From contig JAZNGX010000140.1 of assembly GCA_045576675.1 (NCBI GenBank), positions 1-35,633 of the forward strand: a stretch of 35,633 nucleotides of DNA, read 5' to 3'. The position numbers were made by a program, and so were the translations under genes. The notes beneath the pieces were generated by a model, which saw nothing but the letters and a program-made list of their open reading frames with translations, made no database searches and was not told the DNA's origin. Of this stretch, positions 9,185 to 17,295 are shown piece after piece. How positions within the stretch are numbered: the first letter of the stretch is position 1; the number at the start of each line of letters is the position of its first letter. Source of the DNA: JAZNGX01 sp045576675. GTDB taxonomy: Bacteria > Bacillota > Clostridia > Monoglobales > Firm-18.

Positions 9185-9826
9185 ATGAAAAAATTAATTC
9201 TAACATTAATTTTAATGTTTACGTTTTCAGTGTGCAGTGCGGATTTTAAAGATGTAATATCTGATGGGTATAACTTTGGCAGTGAAGTAGTATTCACAGA
9301 TATCGAAAACGTACCGTGGGCACACGAGGCAATCGAATATTTTGTTAAAAACGGAATAATAAAGCAGAATTTTGAACAAAAGCTTTACCCGAATCAATAT
9401 ATCACACGTGAAGAATTTGTTGATATTCTCATCTCAGCTTTTGGAATATATGACGAATCTGCAACGTGCAGCTTTACCGATATAAAAGATGAATATTACG
9501 GCTGTATTGCCACTGCCAACAAATGCGGAATAGTAAATGGTGTATCAGAAACTGAATTTGGTTTTGGAAGCAACATATTACGACGTGACCTTTGCACAAT
9601 GGCATACAGGATGATGGAATATTTAGGCAACGGCATTGAAGTACAACACGAAATTACTTTCGAGGATGCCGGCAATATACCTGAATACGCCTTGCAAAGT
9701 GTAACTAATCTTACATATATGGGTATAATAAACGGAGACAATTTAAACTGCTTTAATCCCGATAATAACACCACTCGTGCAGAAGCATATAAAATTATAT
9801 ATCTGCTGATGTTAAAAAATGCTTGA
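9185..9826 (+). CDS. Secreted protein made of three S-layer homology (SLH) domains
   Basis: SLH domains bind secondary cell-wall polymers and hold proteins on the outer wall. The 213-residue protein has a signal peptide (residues 1-19, with likely cleavage after CSA). Three SLH repeats follow: FTDIENVPWAHEAIEYF at about 36, FTDIKDEYYGCIATANKCG at about 92, and FEDAGNIPEYALQSVTNL at about 156. Nothing else remains, so it is a bare cell-wall-binding trimer without an effector domain. The ATG at 9185 directly follows the previous stop, with AGGG as a weak ribosome site. An in-frame upstream start at 9065 would lie inside the previous gene and remove the signal peptide. It may partner the coiled-coil protein upstream. 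Confidence 0.88.
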   Translation: MKKLILTLILMFTFSVCSADFKDVISDGYNFGSEVVFTDIENVPWAHEAIEYFVKNGIIKQNFEQKLYPNQYITREEFVDILISAFGIYDESATCSFTDIKDEYYGCIATANKCGIVNGVSETEFGFGSNILRRDLCTMAYRMMEYLGNGIEVQHEITFEDAGNIPEYALQSVTNLTYMGIINGDNLNCFNPDNNTTRAEAYKIIYLLMLKNA

Positions 9827-9851
9827 TAAAATTTTAACATTGGTGTATAAT
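9823..9851 (+). promoter_or_regulatory. Strong promoter for pgk
   Basis: TTGATA (9823-9828) and TATAAT (9846-9851) are separated by 17 bases. The -35 box overlaps the last codon and stop of the SLH gene. The pgk ATG lies 31 bases downstream of the -10 box. Near-consensus boxes fit the high expression expected of glycolytic genes. Confidence 0.8.
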
Positions 9852-9882
9852 ATATACAATATTAATATGAGGTGATTTCAAA

Positions 9883-11079
9883 ATGAATAAGAAAACTATC
9901 AGAGACATCGAAGTAAAAGGAAAAAAAGTGCTTGTTAGATGCGACTTTAACGTTCCGCTTGATGAAAATCTTAACATCACAGACGAAACACGTATCGACG
10001 GTGCTTTGCCTACAATCAAATACTTAATTGACGGCGGTGCAAAGGTTATTCTTTGCTCACACTTAGGCAAGCCAAAGGGTGAAGCTATTCCTAAGTTTTC
10101 ACTTGCACCTGTTGCTAAAAAGCTTTCAGAAAAGCTTGGCAAGGAAATCGTTTTTGCTGCTGATGCAAACGTTGTTGGTGACAATGCAAAGGCTGCAGTT
10201 GCTGCTATGAATGACGGTGACGTTGTTCTTCTTGAAAACACACGTTACAGAGCAGAAGAAACAAAGAATGTTGAAGCTTTTTCACAGGAGCTTGCTTCTC
10301 TTGCTGACGTTTTTGTTAACGACGCATTTGGTACAGCTCACAGAGCCCACTGCTCAACAGTTGGTGTAACAGATTATATCAAAGGCGAAGCTGTTTGCGG
10401 ATTCCTTATCGAAAAAGAAATCGAATTTTTAGGTAATGCAGTTAACAACCCTGTTAGACCTTGCGTTGCTATCCTTGGCGGTTCAAAGGTTTCAAGCAAA
10501 ATTTCTGTTATCAACAACCTGTTAGAAAAGGTTGACACACTAATCATCGGTGGCGGTATGGCTTACACATTTATGAAAGCTAACGGTGAAGAAGTTGGTG
10601 ACTCATTACTTGAGGCTGATTATCTTGACTACGCTAACGAAATGGTCGCAAAGGCTAAAGAAAAAGGCGTTGAATTGTTGCTTCCTGTTGACACAGTTGT
10701 TGCAAAGGAATTCTCAAACGATGCTGAACACAAAACAGTTGCAAGAGGCGGTATTGAAGCAGGCTGGCAGGGTCTTGACATCGGCGAAAAGACAATCGCT
10801 CTTTACAAGGATGCAGTTTCAAAGGCTAAAACAGTTGTTTGGAACGGACCTATGGGCGTATTTGAAATGCCTACATTTGCAAAAGGTACAAATGCTATAG
10901 CTGAAGCTTTAGCTGAAATTGATGCTACAACAATCATCGGCGGTGGCGACAGCGTTGCTGCTGTTAACCAGGCTGGTCTTGGCGACAAGATGTCACACAT
11001 CTCAACAGGTGGCGGTGCTTCTCTTGAATACCTTGAAGGCAAGGAGCTACCCGGTATCGCTTGCTTAAACGACAAATAA
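9883..11079 (+). CDS. pgk: Phosphoglycerate kinase
   Basis: Pgk transfers phosphate from 1,3-bisphosphoglycerate to ADP, the first ATP-yielding step of glycolysis. The 398-residue length is typical. Diagnostic segments are RCDFNVPLD near the N-terminus, the substrate-binding HLGKPKG, the mid-protein GGSKVSSKI, NGPMGVFEMPTFAKGT, and the C-terminal GGGDSVAAV. The start ATG follows GAGGTGAT at the right spacing. Codon use is strongly skewed to GTT and GCT, as expected for a highly expressed gene. It opens a pgk-tpiA-gpmI-eno series. The usual gap (GAPDH) gene is not upstream here and must lie elsewhere. Confidence 0.98.
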   Translation: MNKKTIRDIEVKGKKVLVRCDFNVPLDENLNITDETRIDGALPTIKYLIDGGAKVILCSHLGKPKGEAIPKFSLAPVAKKLSEKLGKEIVFAADANVVGDNAKAAVAAMNDGDVVLLENTRYRAEETKNVEAFSQELASLADVFVNDAFGTAHRAHCSTVGVTDYIKGEAVCGFLIEKEIEFLGNAVNNPVRPCVAILGGSKVSSKISVINNLLEKVDTLIIGGGMAYTFMKANGEEVGDSLLEADYLDYANEMVAKAKEKGVELLLPVDTVVAKEFSNDAEHKTVARGGIEAGWQGLDIGEKTIALYKDAVSKAKTVVWNGPMGVFEMPTFAKGTNAIAEALAEIDATTIIGGGDSVAAVNQAGLGDKMSHISTGGGASLEYLEGKELPGIACLNDK

Positions 11080-11107
11080 GCCGTATTAAAATAATATAAT
11101 AATTATT

Positions 11108-11128
11108 CCCTCCGTTTTACGCGGAGGG
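11108..11128 (+). other. Hairpin between pgk and tpiA
   Basis: CCCTCCG (11108-11114) pairs with CGGAGGG (11122-11128) around a 7-base loop. The following TAATTT is too weak for an efficient terminator. It more likely attenuates transcription partially or marks an mRNA processing site that sets different levels of pgk and tpiA. Confidence 0.5.
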
Positions 11129-11151
11129 TAATTTATGAAAGGATGTTAACA

Positions 11152-11904
11152 ATGAGAAAAAAAATTATCGCAGGTAACTGGAAAATGAATAAAACTCCCG
11201 CAGAGGGCGTTGAGCTTGTTAAAGAGCTTATTCCTATGGTAGCTGATGCTGACGTTGATGTTGTTGTTTGCACACCGTTCACATCACTTGCTGCTGTAAC
11301 AGAAGCAGTTAAAGGCACAAACATCGCAGTTGGCGCACAGAATATGCATTTTAAAGAAAGCGGAGCATACACAGGTGAGGTTTCAGCAGATATGCTTTTG
11401 GCTTTAGGCGTTAAATATGTTATCATCGGTCACTCAGAAAGACGTGATTACTTTGCAGAAACTGACGAAACAGTTAACGCAAAAATCAAAGTTGCATTAG
11501 AAAAAGGTCTTACACCTATCTTCTGCTGTGGCGAAACATTAGAGCAGAGAGAACTTGGAATTATGCCTGAACACATCAGAAAGCAGATTAAAATCGGCCT
11601 TATCGATGTAACTGCAGAGCAAATGAAAAATGTTGTAATCGCTTATGAGCCTATCTGGGCTATTGGCACAGGCAAAACTGCTACAGCTGAACAGGCTAAC
11701 GAAGTTTGTGCAATCATCAGAAACGTAATCTGCGAATTGTACGGCAAAGAAACTGCTGATATCGCACGTATCCAGTACGGTGGCAGTATGAATGCAGGTA
11801 ATGCAGCAGAATTGCTTGCACAGCCTGATATCGACGGTGGTCTAATCGGTGGTGCTTCACTTAAAGCTCCCGACTTTACAAAGATTGTAAAATATAATAA
11901 ATAA
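11152..11904 (+). CDS. tpiA: Triosephosphate isomerase
   Basis: TpiA interconverts dihydroxyacetone phosphate and glyceraldehyde 3-phosphate. The 250-residue protein has the catalytic residues in the expected places: K11 in GNWKMNK, H94 in IIGHSERR, and E166 in AYEPIWAIGTG. The phosphate-binding YGGSMNAGNAAEL is near the C-terminus. Two in-frame ATGs exist at 11143 and 11152. The ribosome site AAAGGA ends on the first ATG, so 11152 is the right start. It is 14 bases from gpmI and clearly cotranscribed with it. Confidence 0.98.
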   Translation: MRKKIIAGNWKMNKTPAEGVELVKELIPMVADADVDVVVCTPFTSLAAVTEAVKGTNIAVGAQNMHFKESGAYTGEVSADMLLALGVKYVIIGHSERRDYFAETDETVNAKIKVALEKGLTPIFCCGETLEQRELGIMPEHIRKQIKIGLIDVTAEQMKNVVIAYEPIWAIGTGKTATAEQANEVCAIIRNVICELYGKETADIARIQYGGSMNAGNAAELLAQPDIDGGLIGGASLKAPDFTKIVKYNK

Positions 11905-11918
11905 GGGGTATTAAAACT

Positions 11919-13436
11919 ATGCGTAAAAAACCCGTTTCATTAATAATTTTAGACGGCTTTGGATACTCTCCTGTTGACGAAGGCAATGCCGTTGTTGCGG
12001 CAAAAACTCCCAACATTGACAGATATATGGCAAACTATCCAAATAACGTTATATACTGCAGTGGTATGGACGTTGGCTTGCCGGATGGCCAGATGGGTAA
12101 CTCAGAGGTTGGTCACACAAACATTGGTGCAGGCAGAGTTGTATATCAGGAGCTTACAAGAATCACAAAATCAATCAAAGATGGTGACTTTTTTGATAAC
12201 GAGGCTCTTATTGCAGCAATTGAAAACTGCAAAAATAATGATTCTGCACTTCATATGTTCGGTCTTGTTTCAGATGGTGGAGTTCACAGCCACAACGAGC
12301 ATTTGTATGGACTTTTAGAGCTTGCTAAAAAGAGCGGTCTTACAAAGGTTTATGTACACTGCTTCCTGGACGGACGTGACGTTCCGCCTACTTCAGGTGC
12401 CGACTATGTTGCACAGCTTGAAGAAAAAATAAGCGAAATCGGCGTTGGTAAAATTGCATCTGTTATGGGCCGTTACTACGCTATGGACAGAGATAACAGA
12501 TGGGAACGTGTAGGCAAGGCTTATGCTGCAATGGCTTTGGGCGAGGGTGCAAAAGCAATCGACGCAGTTGGTGCTATCAAAGCTTCATATAAAGAAGATG
12601 TAACAGACGAATTCGTTGTACCTACAGTAATTGAAGGTGCAGACCACATCAAAGAAAACGACAGTCTTATTTTCTTTAACTTCCGTCCTGACCGTGCGAG
12701 AGAAATCACAAGAACCTTTGTTGACCCTGATTTTGACGGATTTGAAAGAAAATACTTCCCGGTTCATTATGTATGCTTTACTCAGTATGATGCAAGTATG
12801 CCTAATGTAGACGTTGCATTCAAGCCCACAAAGCTTGACAATACTTTTGGCGAATATATAAGCAAAGCAGGTCTTAAACAGTTAAGAATTGCTGAAACAG
12901 AGAAATATGCTCACGTAACCTTCTTCTTCAACGGTGGTGTCGAAACCGTTTGCGATGGTGAGGACAGAGCGTTGATTCCGTCACCAAAGGTTGCAACTTA
13001 TGACCTTCAGCCTCATATGAGTGCATATGAAGTTACAGAAGAATGTGTAAAACGCATCAATAGTGGGAATTATGATGTTATAATACTTAACTTTGCTAAC
13101 TGTGATATGGTAGGACACACAGGCGTGTTTGACGCTGCTGTTGCCGCTGTTGAAGCAGTTGACACTTGTCTCGGCAAGGTTGTTGATGCAATTCTTGCAC
13201 AAGGTGGCGTTGCAGTTGTAACAGCTGACCACGGTAATGCAGAGCAGATGCTTGATGAAGAGGGCAATGTTCAGACAGCACATTCAACAAATGTTGTACC
13301 GCTTATTCTTATCGGCGATGTTGATGCAGAGCTTAAAGAAAGCGGACGTCTTGCAGATATTGCTCCTACATTGTTAGAGCTATTGGAGATGGACAAACCA
13401 AGCTCAATGACAGGAGAAAGTATGTTAGTAAAGTAA
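11919..13436 (+). CDS. gpmI: 2,3-bisphosphoglycerate-independent phosphoglycerate mutase
   Basis: GpmI converts 3-phosphoglycerate to 2-phosphoglycerate using a phosphoserine intermediate and two Mn2+ ions. The 505-residue protein is standard length. The N-terminal LIILDGFGY carries metal ligands. The nucleophile is S62 in GQMGNSEVGHTN. The phosphotransfer insert contains HCFLDGRDVPPTS and FNFRPDRARE. The C-terminal half returns to the alkaline-phosphatase fold with NFANCDMVGHTG and TADHGNAEQM. The start ATG follows AAGGGGT. It lies between tpiA and eno in the glycolytic operon. Confidence 0.98.
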   Translation: MRKKPVSLIILDGFGYSPVDEGNAVVAAKTPNIDRYMANYPNNVIYCSGMDVGLPDGQMGNSEVGHTNIGAGRVVYQELTRITKSIKDGDFFDNEALIAAIENCKNNDSALHMFGLVSDGGVHSHNEHLYGLLELAKKSGLTKVYVHCFLDGRDVPPTSGADYVAQLEEKISEIGVGKIASVMGRYYAMDRDNRWERVGKAYAAMALGEGAKAIDAVGAIKASYKEDVTDEFVVPTVIEGADHIKENDSLIFFNFRPDRAREITRTFVDPDFDGFERKYFPVHYVCFTQYDASMPNVDVAFKPTKLDNTFGEYISKAGLKQLRIAETEKYAHVTFFFNGGVETVCDGEDRALIPSPKVATYDLQPHMSAYEVTEECVKRINSGNYDVIILNFANCDMVGHTGVFDAAVAAVEAVDTCLGKVVDAILAQGGVAVVTADHGNAEQMLDEEGNVQTAHSTNVVPLILIGDVDAELKESGRLADIAPTLLELLEMDKPSSMTGESMLVK

Positions 13437-13480
13437 AGCCATAGTGAGAATATTCGAGTCCGCATATACTCACTATAGCT
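13437..13480 (+). repeat. Long imperfect hairpin between gpmI and eno
   Basis: Arms at 13437-13453 and 13464-13480 pair at 15 of 17 positions around the 10-base loop TCGAGTCCGC. The core is ATAGTGAG against CTCACTAT. No T-tract follows, so it is not a normal terminator. It begins directly after the gpmI stop and lies in the eno leader. It may tune eno expression or block exonucleases. Confidence 0.6.
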
Positions 13481-13500
13481 TAAGTATTAAATATTTTCTT

Positions 13501-13505
13501 AGGAG
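13501..13505 (+). promoter_or_regulatory. Ribosome binding site that decides the eno start
   Basis: AGGAG is the only good Shine-Dalgarno match before eno. It overlaps the in-frame GTG at 13505, so that GTG can hardly be the start. Eight bases later, in frame, lies ATT at 13514. There is no in-frame ATG, GTG or TTG at useful spacing. Confidence 0.55.
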
Positions 13506-13513
13506 TGTTTAAT

Positions 13514-14821
13514 ATTTATACTTCAATTTCCAGAATTAATGCAAGAGAAATCTTAGATTCACGCGGTAATCCTACAGTTGAAGTGGACGTTGCGTTATCC
13601 GACGGCAGCGTAGGAACAGCCGCAGTTCCGTCAGGAGCATCCACAGGTGCTTTTGAAGCCGTGGAGCTTCGTGACAGTGACAAAAAACGATATATGGGTA
13701 AGGGTGTAACCAAAGCAGTAAATAACATCAACACTGTTATTGCTGATAAGCTTGCAGGAAAAAGCCCCTTTGAGCAACGCTGTATAGACGATACATTGAT
13801 CAGTATTGATGGTACAGCTAACAAAGGTAATTTAGGAGCAAATGCTGTTTTAGGCGTATCCCTTGCCGTAGCAAAGGCGGCCGCCAACAGCTTGGGGCTG
13901 CCTTTATTTCGTTATATCGGCGGTGCAAATGCTCACATATTGCCTGTTCCAATGATGAATATATTAAACGGTGGAAAGCACTCACAAAACAGCGTTAACA
14001 TCCAGGAATTTATGATAGTACCAGTTGGTGCACCATCATTTAAGGAAGCCTTACGCCAAAGCACAGAGGTGTTTCACAGCCTTAAAAACGTATTAAACAA
14101 AGAAGGCTATACAACTGCAGTTGGTGATGAGGGCGGATTTGCACCAAACTTAAAAGACGATGAAGAAGCATTAAAATATATCGTTACAGCGATTGAACAG
14201 GCAGGCTACAAGCCTGATACTGACTTCAAAATCGCAATAGATGCCGCCGCAACAGAAATGTATGAAGCAGCAAAAGCACAGGGAAGCGAGGGTGATTATC
14301 TTTTCTGGAAAAGCGGTATTAAAAAAAGCCGTGACGAAATGATAAAATACTGGTGCGACCTTTGCGGTAAATATCCAATCATTTCGTTAGAAGACGGTGT
14401 TTCCGAAGAAGACTGGGACGGCTGGAGCAAGCTTACAGAAGCTTTAGGCAATAAAATCCAGCTTGTGGGAGACGATTTGTTCGTCACCAACACAAGCCGT
14501 CTTAAAAAGGGTATTCAAAACAAGGTTGCAAATTCTATTCTTATAAAGGTAAATCAAATCGGCACATTGTCAGAAACACTTGATGCAATTGAAATGGCAA
14601 AGGTTGCAGGCTATACCTCCATTTCATCCCACCGAAGCGGAGAAACTGAAGACACAACGATTGCCGACATTGCAGTTGCAACCAATTGTGGTCAGATTAA
14701 AACAGGTGCACCATCACGAACAGACCGCGTATGCAAATACAACAGGCTTTTAAGGATAGAAGAGATGCTTGGCACAACAGCATTCTACCCCGGATTTGAA
14801 ACATTTACAAACATTATGTAA
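13514..14821 (+). CDS. eno: Enolase, apparently with a non-standard start codon
   Basis: Enolase dehydrates 2-phosphoglycerate to phosphoenolpyruvate. Key elements are all present: the lid loop SGASTGAFEA, NGGKH and IQEFM, GDEGGFAPNL, the Mg ligands in AIDAAATEMY, SLEDG and LVGDDLF, the lysine in ILIKVNQIGTL, SHRSGETED and GQIKTGAPSRTDR. Two usually conserved stretches differ: HSQNSVN where HADNxVD is common, and DRVCKYN where DRVAKYN is common. The reading frame opens at GTG 13505, but that codon overlaps the AGGAG site. ATT at 13514 gives normal spacing and a family-like N-terminus. Codon use is less skewed to GTT and GCT than in pgk or tpiA. Function is certain, the exact start is not. Confidence 0.95.
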   Translation: MYTSISRINAREILDSRGNPTVEVDVALSDGSVGTAAVPSGASTGAFEAVELRDSDKKRYMGKGVTKAVNNINTVIADKLAGKSPFEQRCIDDTLISIDGTANKGNLGANAVLGVSLAVAKAAANSLGLPLFRYIGGANAHILPVPMMNILNGGKHSQNSVNIQEFMIVPVGAPSFKEALRQSTEVFHSLKNVLNKEGYTTAVGDEGGFAPNLKDDEEALKYIVTAIEQAGYKPDTDFKIAIDAAATEMYEAAKAQGSEGDYLFWKSGIKKSRDEMIKYWCDLCGKYPIISLEDGVSEEDWDGWSKLTEALGNKIQLVGDDLFVTNTSRLKKGIQNKVANSILIKVNQIGTLSETLDAIEMAKVAGYTSISSHRSGETEDTTIADIAVATNCGQIKTGAPSRTDRVCKYNRLLRIEEMLGTTAFYPGFETFTNIM

Positions 14822-14828
14822 AAAACAC

Positions 14829-14857
14829 TTGCATTTTTATTTCCTCTGTGCTATAAT
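14829..14857 (+). promoter_or_regulatory. Promoter for secG
   Basis: TTGCAT (14829-14834) and TATAAT (14852-14857) are 17 bases apart, starting seven bases after the eno stop. There is no terminator between eno and secG, so secG may also receive read-through. Confidence 0.75.
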
Positions 14858-14891
14858 AATCATAATTGAGTAATATTTAGGAGGAAATATA

Positions 14892-15119
14892 ATGAAAACA
14901 GCATTGATTATAATACAAATCATAATTTCATTAGCTTTGATTTTAATAGTTTTGTTACAGCAGAGCAAATCTGCAGGAATGTCAGGAGCGATTGCCGGCG
15001 GTGCAGAAACATTCTTCGGTAAGAACAAAAGCAGATCAATAGATGGCGTATTAAAGAAGCTTACAGCTGTATGCGCTGTAATATTCCTTATTACATCTGT
15101 TTTGCTTACAATTATCTGA
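14892..15119 (+). CDS. secG: Preprotein translocase subunit SecG
   Basis: SecG is the small non-essential subunit of the SecYEG protein-export channel in the cytoplasmic membrane. The 75-residue protein has two transmembrane segments (about 3-22 and 54-74). They are joined by the conserved loop LLQQSKSAGMSGAIAGGAETFFGKNK. This is the expected family layout and length. The ATG follows AGGAGG. The order eno-secG-rnr-smpB is familiar from Gram-positive genomes. Confidence 0.95.
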   Translation: MKTALIIIQIIISLALILIVLLQQSKSAGMSGAIAGGAETFFGKNKSRSIDGVLKKLTAVCAVIFLITSVLLTII

Positions 15120-15126
15120 TTAATTA

Positions 15127-15156
15127 GCCGCCCGCAGTAAAACGGGCGGCTTTTTT
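15127..15156 (+). terminator. Intrinsic terminator after secG
   Basis: GCCGCCCG (15127-15134) pairs perfectly with CGGGCGGC (15143-15150), followed by six T (15151-15156). This is a GC-rich, textbook rho-independent terminator. It ends the glycolysis-secG unit just 15 bases before rnr. Confidence 0.92.
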
Positions 15157-15171
15157 AACGAAAGGATAACT

Positions 15172-16755
15172 ATGAATATAGACGAATTTTTAAACGAACG
15201 TGGTTACAGCAGGGAATTCAACTACGCAATAAAAACCGAGCTTGATGAAATATCAGACATTATCCCTGAAGAAGAAATCAACAACCGCGTTTCTCTTTTT
15301 GACAAAACAATAATTACAATTGACGGCGAGGATGCAAAGGATTTAGATGACGCAGTCAGCCTTGAGCAATTAAATAACGGAAACTTTTATCTTGGTGTTC
15401 ATATTGCGGATGTAAGCCATTACGTAAAAGAAGGCAGCGCAATTGATGACGAGGCTTATCAAAGGGGCACAAGCGTGTATCTTGTTGACACAGTTATACC
15501 AATGCTTCCCCAAAAGCTATCAAACGGACTTTGCAGCCTTTTGCCCCACAGACCACGCCTTACACTTTCGTGCTTTATGGAAATCCTGCCAAACGGCGGT
15601 ATTATTGATTATAAGCTGCAAAAAACAGTTATAAAAACAACTGAACGTATGGATTACACAACGGTCGCAAAAATTCTTGACGGAGATATGGCGGCACGTA
15701 CTAAATATGCAGAGCTTGTACCGATGATAGAGCAAATGCGAGAGCTTGCTTTAATTCTTCGCGATAAGCGTTGCAGACGAGGCAGCGTGGATTTTAACTT
15801 CCCTGAAGCAAAGGTTATAACAGATAACAACAGCAAGGTCACAGATATTATAAAATATGAAATCAAGATATCAAACCGCATTATAGAAGAATTTATGCTT
15901 GCTGCAAACGAAACCGTCGCAAAGCATATGAGTTCAAAAGAGCTTCCTGCACTGTATAGAATTCACGAGCCGCCGGAAAAAGAAAAAATCGAAAGACTTT
16001 ACAAAATAGTAAAGCTTTTGGGATATAAATTCAAATTAAAGGATAATATCAGTCCGAAAAGCCTGCAAAATCTTTTGTTTGATATAACAGGAACAAACGA
16101 AGAAGCTGCAGTAAGTACAATAATGCTTCGTTCTATGATGAAGGCACGTTACAGCGAAGAAAATACAGGTCATTTTGGTCTTGCCGCAGAAAACTATTGT
16201 CATTTCACTTCGCCGATACGCAGATATCCTGACCTTTTTGTGCATAGAATTATATCAGCAGAGCTTACAGGTAAGGCAGATGACAATTACAAGGCTGCCC
16301 ACCTTATTACTGCAAAAAAAGCGGCATTGCAAAGCAGCGAAACTGAATATGCAGCTGCAGTTGCCGAACGCGACTTTATTGATTATAAAGCCTGCGAATA
16401 TATGAGTGACAAGGTTGGTCAGAAGTTTACAGGAATCATATCCTCCACTACCTCCTTCGGCTTTTTTGTTCAGCTTGACAACACCGTTGAGGGCTTAGTA
16501 AGAATGGTAGATTTAGACGATGATTATTATGAGTTTGCTGAAGACAATCTTATCATTTACGGCAGACGCTCAGGCACAGTATACAAAATAGGTGACACTG
16601 TAAACGTTACTCTTGCAAAGGTAAGCACTGAGCTTAAACAAATAGATTTTGTTTTAACAAAAGAAAAGAAGGAAGCAAAAATATCTCACAAAAAGGGTGT
16701 GAAAAAGCATGGCACAGGCAAGCAAAGAAAGCATAAAAAACGTCGCTCAAAATAA
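15172..16755 (+). CDS. rnr: RNase R-like 3'-5' exoribonuclease lacking the N-terminal cold-shock domains
   Basis: This RNB-family enzyme degrades structured RNA from the 3' end. At 527 residues it is clearly shorter than usual RNase R (about 700-800). It starts almost directly at the RNB domain, with the catalytic acidic cluster D51-GE-D54-AK-D57-L-D59-D60. The winged-helix and the two cold-shock domains are missing. They are not hidden upstream, because secG and its terminator sit there. An S1 domain covers about 417-500 (GQKFTGIISSTTSFGFFVQ) and a Lys/Arg-rich tail ends the protein. The ATG follows AAAGGA. The last 47 bases overlap smpB, whose product works with RNase R in trans-translation. 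Confidence 0.93.
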   Translation: MNIDEFLNERGYSREFNYAIKTELDEISDIIPEEEINNRVSLFDKTIITIDGEDAKDLDDAVSLEQLNNGNFYLGVHIADVSHYVKEGSAIDDEAYQRGTSVYLVDTVIPMLPQKLSNGLCSLLPHRPRLTLSCFMEILPNGGIIDYKLQKTVIKTTERMDYTTVAKILDGDMAARTKYAELVPMIEQMRELALILRDKRCRRGSVDFNFPEAKVITDNNSKVTDIIKYEIKISNRIIEEFMLAANETVAKHMSSKELPALYRIHEPPEKEKIERLYKIVKLLGYKFKLKDNISPKSLQNLLFDITGTNEEAAVSTIMLRSMMKARYSEENTGHFGLAAENYCHFTSPIRRYPDLFVHRIISAELTGKADDNYKAAHLITAKKAALQSSETEYAAAVAERDFIDYKACEYMSDKVGQKFTGIISSTTSFGFFVQLDNTVEGLVRMVDLDDDYYEFAEDNLIIYGRRSGTVYKIGDTVNVTLAKVSTELKQIDFVLTKEKKEAKISHKKGVKKHGTGKQRKHKKRRSK

Positions 16756-17185
16756 AAAAGCATACCACGACTTTTTTATAGAAGACAAATACGAATGCGG
16801 AATTGAGCTTTTTGGCACGGAAGTAAAATCAATAAGGCAAGGTAAAATCAATTTAAAGGACAGCTATGCCTCCATTGATAAGGGCGAGCTTTTTGTAAAC
16901 GGAATGCATATAAGTCCATATGAGCAAGGCAATATTTTTAACAAGGATCCGCTCCGCAAAAGAAAGCTTTTAATGCACCGCCGTGAAATCAATCGTTTGT
17001 TCGGGCTTGTTAAGCAACAGGGCTATTCACTTATACCCACACTTGTTTATTTCAAAGGCTCTAAGGTCAAAATAGAGCTTGCTCTTGCAAAAGGTAAAAA
17101 GCTTTATGATAAACGTGACGATGCCGCAAAGCGTGATGCAAAGCGTAATATTGACCGCACATTAAAGGAACAAAATAAATATTAA
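16709..17185 (+). CDS. smpB: SsrA-binding protein SmpB
   Basis: SmpB binds tmRNA and takes it to stalled ribosomes. The 158-residue protein has the family core: KKAYHDFFIEDKYECGIELFGTEVKSIR, then VNGMHISPYEQGN, and LLMHRREINRLFG. The basic C-terminal tail that probes the mRNA channel is present (KKLYDKRDDAAKRDAKRNIDR). The ATG at 16709 lies inside the end of rnr, behind AAGGGTG, so the two are translationally linked. The tmRNA gene itself is not in this window. Confidence 0.97.
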   Translation: MAQASKESIKNVAQNKKAYHDFFIEDKYECGIELFGTEVKSIRQGKINLKDSYASIDKGELFVNGMHISPYEQGNIFNKDPLRKRKLLMHRREINRLFGLVKQQGYSLIPTLVYFKGSKVKIELALAKGKKLYDKRDDAAKRDAKRNIDRTLKEQNKY

Positions 17186-17203
17186 AAAAATTTCAAAAAA
17201 CAC

Positions 17204-17232
17204 TTGCAAATTCCAAAATTATGTGGTAAAAT
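17204..17232 (+). promoter_or_regulatory. Promoter for rpmB
   Basis: TTGCAA (17204-17209) and TAAAAT (17227-17232) are 17 bases apart. A 63-base AT-rich leader containing repeated TTAAT motifs leads to the GAGGAGGTG ribosome site (17281-17289). Confidence 0.7.
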
Positions 17233-17295
17233 ACTATTTGCTGTGATATTAATTAGTTAATTAATTACTTATTTATATATGAGGAGGTGCCCGTA

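Noticed and set aside
13451..13470. A T-arm-like GAGTCCGC stretch in the eno leader, considered as part of a tRNA.
   Set aside because: No acceptor stem, anticodon arm or CCA-compatible end can be built around it.
17186..17295. The tmRNA (ssrA) gene, often near smpB.
   Set aside because: The gap is too short and contains only a promoter and leader for rpmB; no tRNA-like ends are present.
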